A DNA stretch of 64,000 bases from Mycobacterium sp. SMC-8 (GTDB lineage Bacteria > Actinomycetota > Actinomycetes > Mycobacteriales > Mycobacteriaceae), in contig NZ_CP079865.1 in the NCBI RefSeq assembly GCF_025263565.1, forward strand, positions 2,728,001-2,792,000. The letters run 5' to 3'. The translations under genes were made by a program, and so were the position numbers. The notes below the pieces were generated by a model. It did not search any database and was not told where the DNA came from. It worked only from the letters and a program-made list of their open reading frames with translations. The first letter of the stretch is position 1. The number at the start of each line of letters is the position of its first letter. Positions 46,414 through 57,159 of the stretch are shown here, one piece after another.

Positions 46414-46911
46414 GTGGCATCCGAACGGCGCGACCCGATCGCCACCGCGCGCGCGAACTGGGAACGCTCCGGGTGGGGGGACGTCGCCGACGGGATGGTC
46501 GCGGTCACCTCGGTGATGCGGGCCCATCAGATCCTGCTGGCCCGGGTGGAGACCGCGCTGCGGCCCTACGACCTGAGTTTCTCGCGGTTCGAGCTGCTGC
46601 GCCTGCTGGCCTTCAGCCGCACCGGCGCGCTGCCGATCACCAAGGCCTCCGACCGGCTGCAGGTGCACGTCACCAGCGTCACGCACGCGATCCGCCGGTT
46701 GGAGGCCGACGGTCTGGTCGAACGCGTGCCGCACCCGACCGACGGCCGCACCACGCTGGTGCGGATCACCGAGCTGGGCCGCTCGACGGTCGAGGATGCG
46801 ACGGTGACGCTGAACACCGACGTGTTCGCCGACATCGGTATCTCGACCGAACAGTCCCGGATGCTGGCCGAGGCGATCCAGACCCTGCGCCACAGCGCCG
46901 GCGACTTCTGA
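46414..46911 (+). CDS. MarR-family transcriptional regulator
   Basis: A 165-residue MarR protein with the winged-helix segment PITKASDRLQVHVTSVTHAIRRLEADGLVERVPHPTDGRTTLVRITELG. A MarR gene also follows sigL-rslA in M. tuberculosis, so it is a conserved neighbour, possibly co-transcribed from the SigL promoter. GTG 46414 is preceded by AAGAGG. Ligand and target are unknown; small aromatic compounds or oxidants are common effectors. Confidence 0.9.
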   Translation: MASERRDPIATARANWERSGWGDVADGMVAVTSVMRAHQILLARVETALRPYDLSFSRFELLRLLAFSRTGALPITKASDRLQVHVTSVTHAIRRLEADGLVERVPHPTDGRTTLVRITELGRSTVEDATVTLNTDVFADIGISTEQSRMLAEAIQTLRHSAGDF

Positions 46912-46923
46912 GGGGTCAGCGGG

Positions 46924-48147
46924 TCACGGGCGGTCGGTGTCCGCAGCGGGGTGGGTGACCGGGGGCAGCGGGATGGTCGCGGTGACCGTGGTGCCGGATC
47001 CGGGCCGGGAACGGATGTTGAGCCGGCCGCCGACGATCTCCGCGCGCTCGGCCATCGACAGCAGCCCGTATCCGCCCATCTCGTCACTGCCCAACGGATG
47101 TTCGAAGGTGTCGAAACCGACTCCGTCGTCGGCGATCTCAAGTCTGGCCGTGTTGTCGTCGACCCGGAAGACCAGCCGGGCGAGCGAGGCGTGGGCGTGC
47201 TTGACGACGTTCTGCAGGCATTCCTGCGCGATGCGGTACAGGGCCAGCTCGATGTGGTCGGGCAGGCGGGTGTCGTCGAGGTCGACGTCGATCGTGATCT
47301 GCGGGATCGAACGGGCCAGGCTGGCCAGCCCGCCGGAGAGTCCGAGGTCGTCGAGCACCGGCGGGCGCAACCCGCTGATCGCGGCGCGGGCTTCCTGCAG
47401 CGTCAGCTCGGCGAGCTCCCGGGCCCGGTCCAGCTGCTCGTGCAGGGCGTCCCGATCGCCCGGTGATCTCGCGGCCTGAGCGGCGGCGTCGAGGCGGTAG
47501 GACAGCGTGACCAGGCGCTGGGAGATGCCGTCGTGGATGTCGCCGGCGAGCCTGCGGCGCTCCAGTTCCTGCGCCTCGATCACCTGCTCGACGAAGTTCT
47601 CGTGCGCACGCTCGCGCGCCACCAGCTGCCGGTGCAGCCGGGCCTGGTGCATCGCACCGGCGATCAGGCGACCGATGACCAGCAGCAGTTCCACATCGCG
47701 GTCGCCGAAGTCGCGCTCGGCCACGGTGTGCACGTTGAGCACGCCGACCAGTCCGCCCGGGTCGGTCTCCATCGGCACCGACACCATCGAGGTGAAATCG
47801 CGGCCGCGCAGCGACTGGAACGGCAGGTAGCGAGGGTCGGACTCCTTGTCCTTCTTGATCACCACCGGCTGCCGGTTGCCGGCTACCCAACCTGAAATGC
47901 CCTGTCCCAGTGGCAATCTGATCTTGCCGACCTCCGAGTCGAACGGCGGGGTGGCGCCGGCCAGCGTCAGCGAGCGCTCGGTGTCGTCGAGCACGTGCAC
48001 GAAGCACACGTCGGAGTCGGTGGCCGCGGTGATCATCCTGGCCGCCGCGGCGGCCAGCGGCTCGACGCCAGGACCGCTGGATGCGGCCCTGATGAGTTCG
48101 CGCAGCAGCGCGAGCTCGCGGTCGGCGGTCAGCAGTGGCCGGGTCAC
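46924..48147 (-). CDS. GAF-domain sensor histidine kinase (NarL type)
   Basis: The 407-residue protein lacks TM segments. A GAF domain spans about residues 25-170 (ISGWVAGNRQPVVIKK; FTSMVSVPMETDPGGLVGVLNV), then the HisKA_3 dimerisation helix RRRLAGDIHDGISQRL with the phospho-acceptor His205, and the HATPase domain (ECLQNVVKHAHA; LEIADDGVGFD; GYGLLSMAERAE). The start GTG 48147 overlaps the response-regulator stop as GTGA; the open frame upstream of it is a shadow of that gene. The pair signals from a cytosolic cue of unknown kind. Confidence 0.92.
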   Translation of the reverse strand: MTRPLLTADRELALLRELIRAASSGPGVEPLAAAAARMITAATDSDVCFVHVLDDTERSLTLAGATPPFDSEVGKIRLPLGQGISGWVAGNRQPVVIKKDKESDPRYLPFQSLRGRDFTSMVSVPMETDPGGLVGVLNVHTVAERDFGDRDVELLLVIGRLIAGAMHQARLHRQLVARERAHENFVEQVIEAQELERRRLAGDIHDGISQRLVTLSYRLDAAAQAARSPGDRDALHEQLDRARELAELTLQEARAAISGLRPPVLDDLGLSGGLASLARSIPQITIDVDLDDTRLPDHIELALYRIAQECLQNVVKHAHASLARLVFRVDDNTARLEIADDGVGFDTFEHPLGSDEMGGYGLLSMAERAEIVGGRLNIRSRPGSGTTVTATIPLPPVTHPAADTDRP

Positions 48148-48803
48148 TGGTAGATGCCTTCCCGCAGCGCGGTGGCCACGGCGCCGGTGCGGTCGGACAC
48201 GCCGAGCTTGCGGTAGATGGAGCTCAGGTGGGTCTTGACGGTTTCGTCGCCGATGATGAGCCTGGCGGCGATGGCGCGGTTGGACAGTCCGTTGACCACC
48301 AGTGCCAGGATCTCGCTCTCCCGCTGGGTCAGACCGTGCCGGGCGCCGGGCCAGAATTCGTCGCGCTGCATCCGGGCCGCGGTGTCGGCGGCCCGGGCCG
48401 CCATGCTCGGGTCGATCGCGGTCTGGCCGCCGTGCACGTACTCGAGCTGTTTGACCAGCTCCTCGCTGCTGATGCTCTTGAGCAGGTAGCCCGATGCGCC
48501 GACCCGCAGCGCCTGGTACAGGTACTGCTCGTCGTCGTAGACCGACAGCATCACCACCTTGCGGCCGGGGTCGCGCTCGCGCAACTGCTGGCACACGTCC
48601 AAGCCGCTGGAGCCCTGCATGCGCACATCGCAGAGCACGATGTCGGGGTCCAGGCCGGCGACCACGCCCAGCACGTGGTCTGCGCCCACCGCCTGGCCGA
48701 CCACGGTGACCCGGTCGCTGAACGCGGCGAGCATGGCCTTGAGGCCCTCGATGACCATCTCGTGGTCGTCGACCAGCACGATGCGCACCGGATCGGCAGC
48801 CAT
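48144..48803 (-). CDS. NarL/LuxR-type response regulator
   Basis: A 219-residue regulator. The receiver domain starts VRIVLVDDHEMVIEGL with acidic pocket DD and the phospho-acceptor Asp59 in VLCDVRMQG; Lys near 109 (YLLKS) completes it. The LuxR-type helix-turn-helix is HGLTQRESEILALVVNGLSNRAIAARL. ATG 48803 is the start. It is co-transcribed with the downstream kinase and divergent from a HAD-like gene. Confidence 0.93.
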   Translation of the reverse strand: MAADPVRIVLVDDHEMVIEGLKAMLAAFSDRVTVVGQAVGADHVLGVVAGLDPDIVLCDVRMQGSSGLDVCQQLRERDPGRKVVMLSVYDDEQYLYQALRVGASGYLLKSISSEELVKQLEYVHGGQTAIDPSMAARAADTAARMQRDEFWPGARHGLTQRESEILALVVNGLSNRAIAARLIIGDETVKTHLSSIYRKLGVSDRTGAVATALREGIYQ

Positions 48804-48890
48804 GGCCCCCACCTTAGAGGCGCGCCGGCGGGTCGCTGCCCAACTTGGCCCGGATAATCCCCCGCGCGGGGGAGGCGGATCAGGTGTGAC

Positions 48891-49667
48891 GTGCGCCACG
48901 ATCTGATTGTGCAATCGACAGAGCAGAGAGCATGGCGAGCCGGCCGATTCTGGTGGGACTGGCCCCAGCCCAGCGGCGCCCCGGCCCAGCCGATGAAGAA
49001 GCTGCGCGCGGTGATCTTCGATCTCGACGCGCTCGCCGACATCGAGGACGCCGGTCACCGGCCCGCCTACAACAAGGCGTTCGCCGAGCTCGGATTGGAC
49101 ATCGAGTGGACCTCCGCGCGCTACCGGCAACTGCAGGCGCTGCCCGACGAACGTCGCCGCGTGGCCGCTGAACTGCGCAAGCGGGGCGTGATGACCGAAT
49201 GCGACGTGCTCGCCGAGCTGCTGGTCGACGAGATCTGCGCGACGAAGGCGATGATCCTCGACGAGACGGTGCTCGACGCCGACATCACGGCGCGGCCGGG
49301 GATGGCGGAGCTCATCGCCGAGGCCTACGGTGCCGGCATCGGCGTCGGGCTGATCAGCACGGGCAGCCATACCTGGGTCGAACCGCTGGTGCGGCAACTC
49401 GTCGGCGACGGCGTGGTGACCACGATCGTCACCACCGACGACGCCCCGCGCGGTGAGCTGTACGCGGCCATGCTGGCCGAACTCGGCGCCCCTGCGCAGG
49501 AGTGTCTGGCGTTCGCGGGGTCGCAGGAGAGCCGACGGGCGGCCGCGGCCACCGGCGTGGCGACCGTCCTGATCGACAGCGACGCAGCGGCCCCGCGGTG
49601 TGTCGGCGACTGTCAGCGCCTGCACGACTCGTGGAACGACACGCACCGCAGCCCAACGGCCGCCTGA
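48891..49667 (+). CDS. HAD-superfamily hydrolase-like protein
   Basis: The 258-residue product has the HAD nucleophile region RAVIFDLDALADIE near residue 40, an alpha-helical cap, and VGLISTGSHTW (motif II) and CLAFAGSQESRRAAAATGV (motif IV-like). The usual D-x-D-G-T reads D-L-D-A-L, so catalytic power is uncertain. GTG 48891 gives a ~34-residue N-terminal extension rich in Trp (GRFWWDWPQPSG); MKKLRAVIFD at 48993 is the alternative start. Substrate unknown; a CbbY-like phosphatase is possible. Confidence 0.75.
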   Translation: MRHDLIVQSTEQRAWRAGRFWWDWPQPSGAPAQPMKKLRAVIFDLDALADIEDAGHRPAYNKAFAELGLDIEWTSARYRQLQALPDERRRVAAELRKRGVMTECDVLAELLVDEICATKAMILDETVLDADITARPGMAELIAEAYGAGIGVGLISTGSHTWVEPLVRQLVGDGVVTTIVTTDDAPRGELYAAMLAELGAPAQECLAFAGSQESRRAAAATGVATVLIDSDAAAPRCVGDCQRLHDSWNDTHRSPTAA

Positions 49668-49683
49668 GCGGTGCGGCGCGGGC

Positions 49684-50556
49684 TCAACCGCGCAGCATCT
49701 CGATGATCGCGCTGAAGTCCTTATCGGCGTGGTTCTTGGTGAACTGCTCGTAGATCTCGGCGGCGTGGGTGCCCAGCGGCGCCGACGCCCCGGTCGAGTT
49801 CACCGCGGCCATCGCCAGGCCGAGGTCCTTGTTCATCAGTGCCGTCGCGAAGCCGGGCTTGAAATCGTTGTTCGCCGGTGACGTCGGAACCGGCCCGGGC
49901 ACGGGGCAGTTGGTGTGCACGGCCCAGCAGTTTCCGGTGGCACCGGTGATCACGTCGAACAGCGACTGGGCGGGTAGCCCGAGCTTCTCGGCGAGCACGA
50001 ACGCCTCGCCGATCGCGATCTGCTGCACGGCGAGGACCATGTTGTTGCACAGCTTCGCGGCCTGCCCGGCGCCGGAGGCGCCGCAGTGGATGATCTTGCC
50101 CGCCATGGGTTCCAGCACCGGCTTGGCGCGCTCGAACGCGTCGTTCTCGCCGCCGACCATGAACGCCAGCGTGCCCGCCGTGGCGCCCTTGATGCCGCCG
50201 GAGACCGGCGCGTCGATCTGGGACAGTCCCTTGTCGGTCGCCTGGGTATGGATGGCGCGGGCGTCGTCGACCGAGATCGTGGACGTGTCGATCAGCAGGG
50301 CGCCCGCCTTGGCCGCCGGCACCACCTCGTCATACACGGTCTTGACGATGGTGCCGTTGGGCAGCGACGTGATCACCACGTCGGCGTCGGCGACCGCGGC
50401 CGCGGCGCTGTCGAAAACGCTCGCGCCCTTGGCTTTTGCCGCCGCCTTCAGGTCGTCGACCAGGTCGAAGGCGTGCACGGCGTGCCCGGCCGCCACAAGG
50501 TTCGCCGCCATCGGGCCGCCCATGTTGCCCAGGCCCAGGAACGCGATCGTCGTCAT
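49684..50556 (-). CDS. mmsB: 3-hydroxyisobutyrate dehydrogenase
   Basis: A 290-residue beta-hydroxyacid dehydrogenase: NAD-binding AFLGLGNMGGPMAANLVAAGH, substrate motif DAPVSGGIKGATAGTLAFMVGG and the catalytic-lysine region AKLCNNMV. It oxidises 3-hydroxyisobutyrate to methylmalonate semialdehyde in valine degradation. It follows the acyl-CoA dehydrogenase by 18 bp and the gene order mmsA-fadE9-mmsB is the same as in M. tuberculosis. Confidence 0.95.
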   Translation of the reverse strand: MTTIAFLGLGNMGGPMAANLVAAGHAVHAFDLVDDLKAAAKAKGASVFDSAAAAVADADVVITSLPNGTIVKTVYDEVVPAAKAGALLIDTSTISVDDARAIHTQATDKGLSQIDAPVSGGIKGATAGTLAFMVGGENDAFERAKPVLEPMAGKIIHCGASGAGQAAKLCNNMVLAVQQIAIGEAFVLAEKLGLPAQSLFDVITGATGNCWAVHTNCPVPGPVPTSPANNDFKPGFATALMNKDLGLAMAAVNSTGASAPLGTHAAEIYEQFTKNHADKDFSAIIEMLRG

Positions 50557-50574
50557 AGAGTCTGACCTCCCTTG

Positions 50575-51738
50575 TCAGCAAGCGCGGGCACGGGCAGCGG
50601 CGGACCGCCCGATCACCACGCGCATGATTTCGTTGGTGCCCTCCAGGATGCGATGCACCCGCAGATCGCGCACGATCTTCTCCAGCCCGTATTCGCGCAG
50701 GTAGCCGTAGCCGCCGTGCAATTGCAGGGCCTGGTCGGCGACCTCGAAGCAGGCGTCGGTGACATAGCGTTTGGCCATCGCGCACAACTCGACGCGCTCC
50801 GGGTGCTCGTTGTCCAAAGCCGTTGCCGCGCGCCACAACAACGCCCGTGACGTCTCCAGCGCGGTGGCCATGTCGGCGAGCGTGAACCGGATGGTCGGCT
50901 CGTCGAGCAGGGACCCGCCGAACGCCTGCCGGTCGGCCAGGTACGCCACCGACTTGTCGTAGGCCGCCTGCGCGCCGCCCAGCGAGCAGGCCGCAATGTT
51001 GATGCGTCCGCCGTTGAGACCCTTCATCGCGATGCCGAACCCGGTGCCCTCACCCTCGGTTCCGCCGAGCAGAGCGTCGGCGGGCACCCGGGCGCCTTCG
51101 AAGATGACCTGCTTGGTGGGCTGGGCGTTCCAGCCCATCTTCACCTCGTCGGTGCCGAAGCTCAGGCCCAGGGTGTCCTTCGGAACCACGAACGTCGAGA
51201 TGCCGCGCGGTCCGTCATCGCCGGTGCGGGCCATCACCACGTAGACCTCGGAGGTGCCCGCACCCGAGATGAACTGCTTCACCCCGTCCAGGACGAAATC
51301 CGACCCAGAGCGAACCGCCCTGGTGCGCAAGGCGCTTGCATCCGATCCGGCGCCCGGTTCGGTCAGGCAGTAACTGGCGATCGTCTCCATGGACGCCATC
51401 CGTGGCACCCATTCCTTGCGCTGCTCCTCGGTGCCGAAGCTGTCGACCATCCACGCGCACATGTTGTGGATCGACAGGAACGCCGCGACGGTCGGATCGG
51501 CGGTCGCCAGCTTCTCGAAGATGCGTACCGCGTCGATACGCCGCAGCTCGCTGCCGCCCACGTCGTCGCGGCAGTAGATCGCCGCCATGCCGAGTTCGGC
51601 GGCCTCGCGCAGCACGTCGGTGGGGAAGTGGTGCGTTTCGTCCCACTCCAGCGCGTGCGGTGCCAGCCGCTTCTCCGCGAACGCGGCCGCCGTCTCGACG
51701 ATGACGCGTTCGTCCTCGTCCATGCCGAAATAGTCCAT
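50575..51738 (-). CDS. fadE9: Acyl-CoA dehydrogenase (isobutyryl-CoA type)
   Basis: The 387-residue FAD enzyme has CLTEPGAGSDASAL, VKQFISGAGTSEVYVVMART and the C-terminal HGGYGYLREYGLEKIVRDLRV, ILEGTNEIMR segments. Position between mmsA and mmsB fits isobutyryl-CoA dehydrogenase of the valine pathway, giving methacrylyl-CoA. ATG 51738 (MDYFGMDEDERV) is used since the upstream open extension runs into mmsA; the gap to mmsA is 8 bp. Confidence 0.93.
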   Translation of the reverse strand: MDYFGMDEDERVIVETAAAFAEKRLAPHALEWDETHHFPTDVLREAAELGMAAIYCRDDVGGSELRRIDAVRIFEKLATADPTVAAFLSIHNMCAWMVDSFGTEEQRKEWVPRMASMETIASYCLTEPGAGSDASALRTRAVRSGSDFVLDGVKQFISGAGTSEVYVVMARTGDDGPRGISTFVVPKDTLGLSFGTDEVKMGWNAQPTKQVIFEGARVPADALLGGTEGEGTGFGIAMKGLNGGRINIAACSLGGAQAAYDKSVAYLADRQAFGGSLLDEPTIRFTLADMATALETSRALLWRAATALDNEHPERVELCAMAKRYVTDACFEVADQALQLHGGYGYLREYGLEKIVRDLRVHRILEGTNEIMRVVIGRSAAARARAC

Positions 51739-51746
51739 TTCCGAAT

Positions 51747-53282
51747 CTATTTCATGGTGGGGATGACGAATTCGGCGCCATCCTTGATGCCCGACGGCCA
51801 CCGCTCGGTGACGGTCTTGACCTTGGTGTAGAACTGGATCGACGCCGGCCCGTGCTGGTTGAGGTCGCCGAAGCCGGACCGCTTCCAGCCGCCGAAGGTG
51901 TGGTAGGCCACCGGGACCGGGATCGGCACGTTCACCCCGACCATGCCGACCTGGACCTTGGACACGAAGTCACGGGCGGCGTCACCGTCGCGGGTGAAGA
52001 TCGCCACGCCGTTGCCGTACTCGTGCTTGGTCGGCAGGCTCAGCGCTTCTTCGTAGTCCTTGGCGCGCACGATGCACAGCACCGGCCCGAAGATCTCGTC
52101 GGTGTAGATCGACATGTCGGTGGTGACGTGGTCGAACAGGGTGGGGCCTATGAAAAATCCGGCAGAAAGCTCCGCTCCGTCAAAGGTCAGCTCGTCGGTG
52201 GCGCGCTCGCGCCCGTCGACCACCAGCTCGGCGCCGGCCTCGACACCCTGACGGATGTAGTCACGTACGCGCTCGAGCGCAGCACCGGTGACCAGCGGTC
52301 CGTAGTCGGCCTTCGGATCGAGGCTGTGGCCGACCCGGAGCTGATTGACGCGCTCCACCAAGCGATTACGCAGACGGTTCGCGGTCTCTTCGCCGACGGG
52401 GACCGCGACGCTGATCGCCATGCAGCGCTCGCCGGCGCTGCCGTAGCCGGCGCCGATCAGCGCGTCGACGGCCTGGTCGAGATCGGCGTCGGGCATGATG
52501 ATCATGTGGTTCTTCGCGCCGCCGAAGCACTGGGAACGCTTTCCGTGCGCTGCGGCGGTCGAGTAGATGTAGTGCGCGATGTCGGAGCTGCCGACGAAGC
52601 CGACGGCCTGGATGTCGGGGTGGGTCAGGATCGCGTCGACCGCTTCCTTGTCGCCCTGGACCACCTGGAAGACACCGGCGGGCAGCCCGGCCTCTCCGAA
52701 CAGCTCGGCCAGGCGCACCGGCACCGAGGGGTCCCGCTCGGAAGGCTTGAGGATGAACGCGTTTCCGCATGCGAGCGCCGGGCCGGCCTTCCACAGCGGG
52801 ATCATGGCGGGGAAGTTGAACGGCGTGATTCCGGCGACGACCCCGAGCGGCTGTCGGATGGAGTAGACGTCGATGCCGCTGCCGGCGTTCTCGGTGAACT
52901 CACCCTTGAGCAGGTGCGGGATGCCGATCGCGAACTCGATGACCTCGATACCGCGCTGGATGTCGCCCTTGGAGTCGGCGACCGTCTTGCCGTGCTCGAT
53001 GGAGAGCAGTTCTGCCAATTCCTCGATGTTGGCGTGGACCAGCTCGATGAACTTCATCATCACGCGGGCGCGGCGCTGCGGGTTCCAGGCGGCCCACTCC
53101 TTCTGGGCCTCCACGGCCGAGGCGACGGCGGTGTCGACGTCGGCCTTGCTGGCCAGCAGGACCTGCGCCTGAACCTCGCCGGTGCTCGGGTTCAGCACGC
53201 CGGCCGTACGAGTGGACGAGAGCTCGCTGCGCTTCCCGTCGATGAAATGGGGGATACGGGCATCCGCTGTCTGTGTGGTCAT
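51747..53282 (-). CDS. mmsA: Methylmalonate-semialdehyde dehydrogenase (acylating)
   Basis: A 511-residue CoA-dependent aldehyde dehydrogenase. N-terminal HFIDGKRSELSS, the cofactor-region PFNFPAMIPLWKAGPALACGN, FVGSSDIAHYIYSTA and the catalytic cysteine in GSAGERCMAISVAV are typical of MmsA. It converts methylmalonate semialdehyde to propionyl-CoA. First gene of the operon; a palindromic site lies 21 bp upstream. Confidence 0.95.
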   Translation of the reverse strand: MTTQTADARIPHFIDGKRSELSSTRTAGVLNPSTGEVQAQVLLASKADVDTAVASAVEAQKEWAAWNPQRRARVMMKFIELVHANIEELAELLSIEHGKTVADSKGDIQRGIEVIEFAIGIPHLLKGEFTENAGSGIDVYSIRQPLGVVAGITPFNFPAMIPLWKAGPALACGNAFILKPSERDPSVPVRLAELFGEAGLPAGVFQVVQGDKEAVDAILTHPDIQAVGFVGSSDIAHYIYSTAAAHGKRSQCFGGAKNHMIIMPDADLDQAVDALIGAGYGSAGERCMAISVAVPVGEETANRLRNRLVERVNQLRVGHSLDPKADYGPLVTGAALERVRDYIRQGVEAGAELVVDGRERATDELTFDGAELSAGFFIGPTLFDHVTTDMSIYTDEIFGPVLCIVRAKDYEEALSLPTKHEYGNGVAIFTRDGDAARDFVSKVQVGMVGVNVPIPVPVAYHTFGGWKRSGFGDLNQHGPASIQFYTKVKTVTERWPSGIKDGAEFVIPTMK

Positions 53283-53302
53283 GGTGAAGCCTTCCGCGTA
53301 GA

Positions 53303-53320
53303 TACTTGGATATCCTAGTA
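53303..53320. promoter_or_regulatory. Palindromic operator of the mms operon
   Basis: TACT-T-GGATATCC-T-AGTA is an 18-bp palindrome with one mismatched pair, 21 bp before mmsA. It is probably the binding site of a repressor sensing a valine-pathway acyl-CoA. The rest of 53321-53609 (about 290 bp) shows no recognised gene, only a 35-codon open frame at 53324-53431 and the ribosome-binding site of the next gene. Confidence 0.7.
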
Positions 53321-53609
53321 ATCGTGACCGCGCTTGGCAAGAGGCGGGATTGGCGTCTACGACAAGAGATGTCGGAAGCTGGTCGGAGTGGCTTCGACTT
53401 GGTGCGCCAATCAGCTACCGGTGTTCGCTGAAAATTGTATGGTCGGCGCATAACATTTCGCCCGATCCGGCGCCCCAGCTGGTCGGCTCCCAATTGGCAT
53501 GCAGATGGGACGCGGGATCGCAGCGGTTCGGGGATTCGCTGCGCACGCGCCCATCCGGTTCGTGTCTCGGGCGGATCGTCCGGCGTCGGATATCGGAGGG
53601 GACCGTGTC

Positions 53610-53984
53610 ATGCGCGATGTAGTGAAGCGCCCTATTTCGCCGCGGAACCGCATTCTCGCCATGCTGTTCGTCGGCATCCAGATTCTCGTTCCTGCCGGAT
53701 TTCTTGGGCTCCGCTGGGTGAAAGAGGGTTCGCAGCCGACCACGGAGTTCCCGTTTTCCTGGCAGATGTACAGCAGGGCCTCGAGTATCGAGTACTTCGG
53801 CATCGATGATGCCGGCGAAGAAATTGCGCTGAGCACCGAGGGGCTCACCCCTGTCCTCCGCGGCGTCGCGTACGACTACTCGGTCCCTGCGATGTTGTGC
53901 GACGCGAACCCCGAGCTGGTCGCGGTGCAGCGGCGGGCGGATGACCCCGAGCTTGACGACTTTACCGAGTTCGTTTCATGTTGA
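53610..53984 (+). CDS. Small membrane protein, partner of HTTM protein
   Basis: The 124-residue product has one TM helix (ILAMLFVGIQILVPAGFLGL, residues ~15-37) and an exterior domain with FPFSWQMYSRASSIEYFGIDD and one Cys pair (LCDAN and final VSC). The SW-M--SR pattern resembles, as I recall it, the GYSWDMMVHSR region of vitamin-K gamma-carboxylase, which there follows the membrane domain. ATG 53610 follows GGAGGGGA at 7 bp; the frame is open further upstream without such a site. It overlaps the next gene by 7 bp, so both are made together. Confidence 0.7.
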   Translation: MRDVVKRPISPRNRILAMLFVGIQILVPAGFLGLRWVKEGSQPTTEFPFSWQMYSRASSIEYFGIDDAGEEIALSTEGLTPVLRGVAYDYSVPAMLCDANPELVAVQRRADDPELDDFTEFVSC

Positions 53985-54736
53985 ACGTCTTCCGCAGCGC
54001 GTTTGGTGCTTTGTGCACATTGAAGGCCGTGTCTTTGCTGATCGGCACGGTTGCGACGGCGGGATCGTTCAGCATTGGTGTACTGGCGGTTGCCTGCGGA
54101 TTGCTGATGGCCGCGGCCGGCATCGCGCTCATCGTCGGCTATCGCCGGCGCCTCGCAGCATCGGTCGTGGTCGCCACGGGCCTGATGTTCCTGATCCCGT
54201 TCGGTGCGTACAACCACCACCTCTACCTGTTGATCCTCATTGCGTTGATCCTCGCGGTCGACATCGAGGTCGCGTTGCTCCTCAAGATTCAGCTCACCAT
54301 CGTGTACGCGTTCGGGACTCTCGCGAAGGTCAACGACGTCTTCCTTTCCGGCACCGAACTGCACATCTCGATGGTGGAACGGTCTGTATGGGCCACCGTC
54401 ATCGGGCAGCCGGCTCCTTCAGCGCTGCTGATCCCGATGAGCATCGGCGTCGTCATCGCCGAAGGCTTTCTCGCCGTCGGGTTCTGGTTCCGGAGCACGC
54501 GTTGGGTCGCCCTCGTGATCGGCGTTGGGCTCCACTGTTCCATGATGATCCTGCTTTCCGACAGCTTGGCCCGTTTTGTGAATCTGCTGGTCTACGGCGG
54601 ACTCATGTACACGCTGTACATTCCGTTCTTCAGTGACAAGATCGAACCATGGTGGAACCGGCGCTCCGAGGCGCGGGCCGCGGTTCCACCGGTCCGGCAT
54701 CCTGCTGATGCTCGCGGAGGAGTCGAACACAGCTGA
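53978..54736 (+). CDS. HTTM-like (vitamin-K-carboxylase-like) membrane protein
   Basis: A 252-residue protein with about six or seven TM helices. The stretch NHHLYLLILIALILAVDIE and then QLTIVYAFGTLAKVNDVFLSGTEL fits the HTTM domain shared by bacterial gamma-carboxylase-like proteins, where an Asn/His-rich helix and a xxAKLN motif recur. The C-terminal ~30 residues are soluble. The reaction of bacterial HTTM proteins is unknown in most cases. It overlaps the preceding small gene; they look like one split unit. Confidence 0.75.
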   Translation: MLNVFRSAFGALCTLKAVSLLIGTVATAGSFSIGVLAVACGLLMAAAGIALIVGYRRRLAASVVVATGLMFLIPFGAYNHHLYLLILIALILAVDIEVALLLKIQLTIVYAFGTLAKVNDVFLSGTELHISMVERSVWATVIGQPAPSALLIPMSIGVVIAEGFLAVGFWFRSTRWVALVIGVGLHCSMMILLSDSLARFVNLLVYGGLMYTLYIPFFSDKIEPWWNRRSEARAAVPPVRHPADARGGVEHS

Positions 54737-54754
54737 CGGTTCGTCGGCCTGGAA

Positions 54755-56403
<1,649 letters not shown>

Positions 56404-56478
56404 CTACCGCAAATGACGCTGGCATCCACCGCCCTGTGTTCTCCTAGGACGGTGGGCCGTCAGCACAGGGGAGAGCAC

Positions 56479-57156
56479 ATGCGGATTTCGGCGACGGTGA
56501 GCGTTCTCGGCGCCCTCGCGGTGGTGATCGGCGTGGCCGGGTGCGGCTCCGGCGGCGACGGTGATGGCGGTGCGACCACCGACACGGCGGCCAGTTCGGC
56601 CTCCGAGACGAGTACCTCGGCCGCCGGCGGCCAGACCGTCGGCGACTACCTGACCGCCAACGGCGTCACCCAGACCATCGTCAAGGCCGGCGACCCCGGG
56701 GTGCCGGGCGTGGAGCTGCCCATGCCCGACGGCTGGGAACCGGTCACCGACGCCAGTGACGTGCCGCAGGACGTCTACGGCGCGATCTATCTGAGCGCGG
56801 GCAAGGGCACCCAGAACCCGCCGGCGATTCTGGCCCGGATGGCGCGGCTGGACGGCGGCACCTTTGACGTCGCCACGATTCTGGAGCTGGCCCCGAACGC
56901 GGTGACCCGTCTTCCCGGCTGGGACGGCCCGGTCACCGGCACGCCGAGCGAGCTGGGCGGCTTCCAGGCCACCGCGATCGCCGGGCAGGCCGACGTCGAC
57001 GGCACACCGAACTTCGTGGCGCGCAAGACCGTGGTGATCCCCGGTCCCGAGAACACCTTCCTGCTGGCCCTTGACGCGCAGGGGCCGGTGGATCAGCGGC
57101 AGGCGCTGACGGATGCGATGGCCGTCATCGACGAGCGCACCACGATATCGCCGTAG
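56479..57156 (+). CDS. LpqN/LpqT-like lipoprotein
   Basis: The 225-residue product has a lipoprotein signal with lipobox GVAGC, a Ser/Thr/Gly linker (SASETSTSAAGG), then an LpqN-type domain: TVGDYLTANGVTQTIVKAGDPGVPGVELPMPDGW..NPPAILARMARLDG..GFQATAIAGQ. Family members are surface lipoproteins of mycobacteria linked to cell-envelope functions. ATG 56479 follows GGGGAGAGCAC. The frame stays open far upstream across rmlB on the other strand, which is only a shadow. Confidence 0.88.
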   Translation: MRISATVSVLGALAVVIGVAGCGSGGDGDGGATTDTAASSASETSTSAAGGQTVGDYLTANGVTQTIVKAGDPGVPGVELPMPDGWEPVTDASDVPQDVYGAIYLSAGKGTQNPPAILARMARLDGGTFDVATILELAPNAVTRLPGWDGPVTGTPSELGGFQATAIAGQADVDGTPNFVARKTVVIPGPENTFLLALDAQGPVDQRQALTDAMAVIDERTTISP

Positions 57157-57159
57157 CGC

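Noticed and set aside
48148..48594. N-terminal extension of the NarL-type kinase to about 556 residues
   Set aside because: The added part is a shadow of the response-regulator gene; GTG 48147 with the GTGA overlap gives the normal protein.
53324..53431. A 35-codon plus-strand open frame in the mmsA upstream gap
   Set aside because: No ribosome-binding site or family resemblance; length is common by chance at this GC content.
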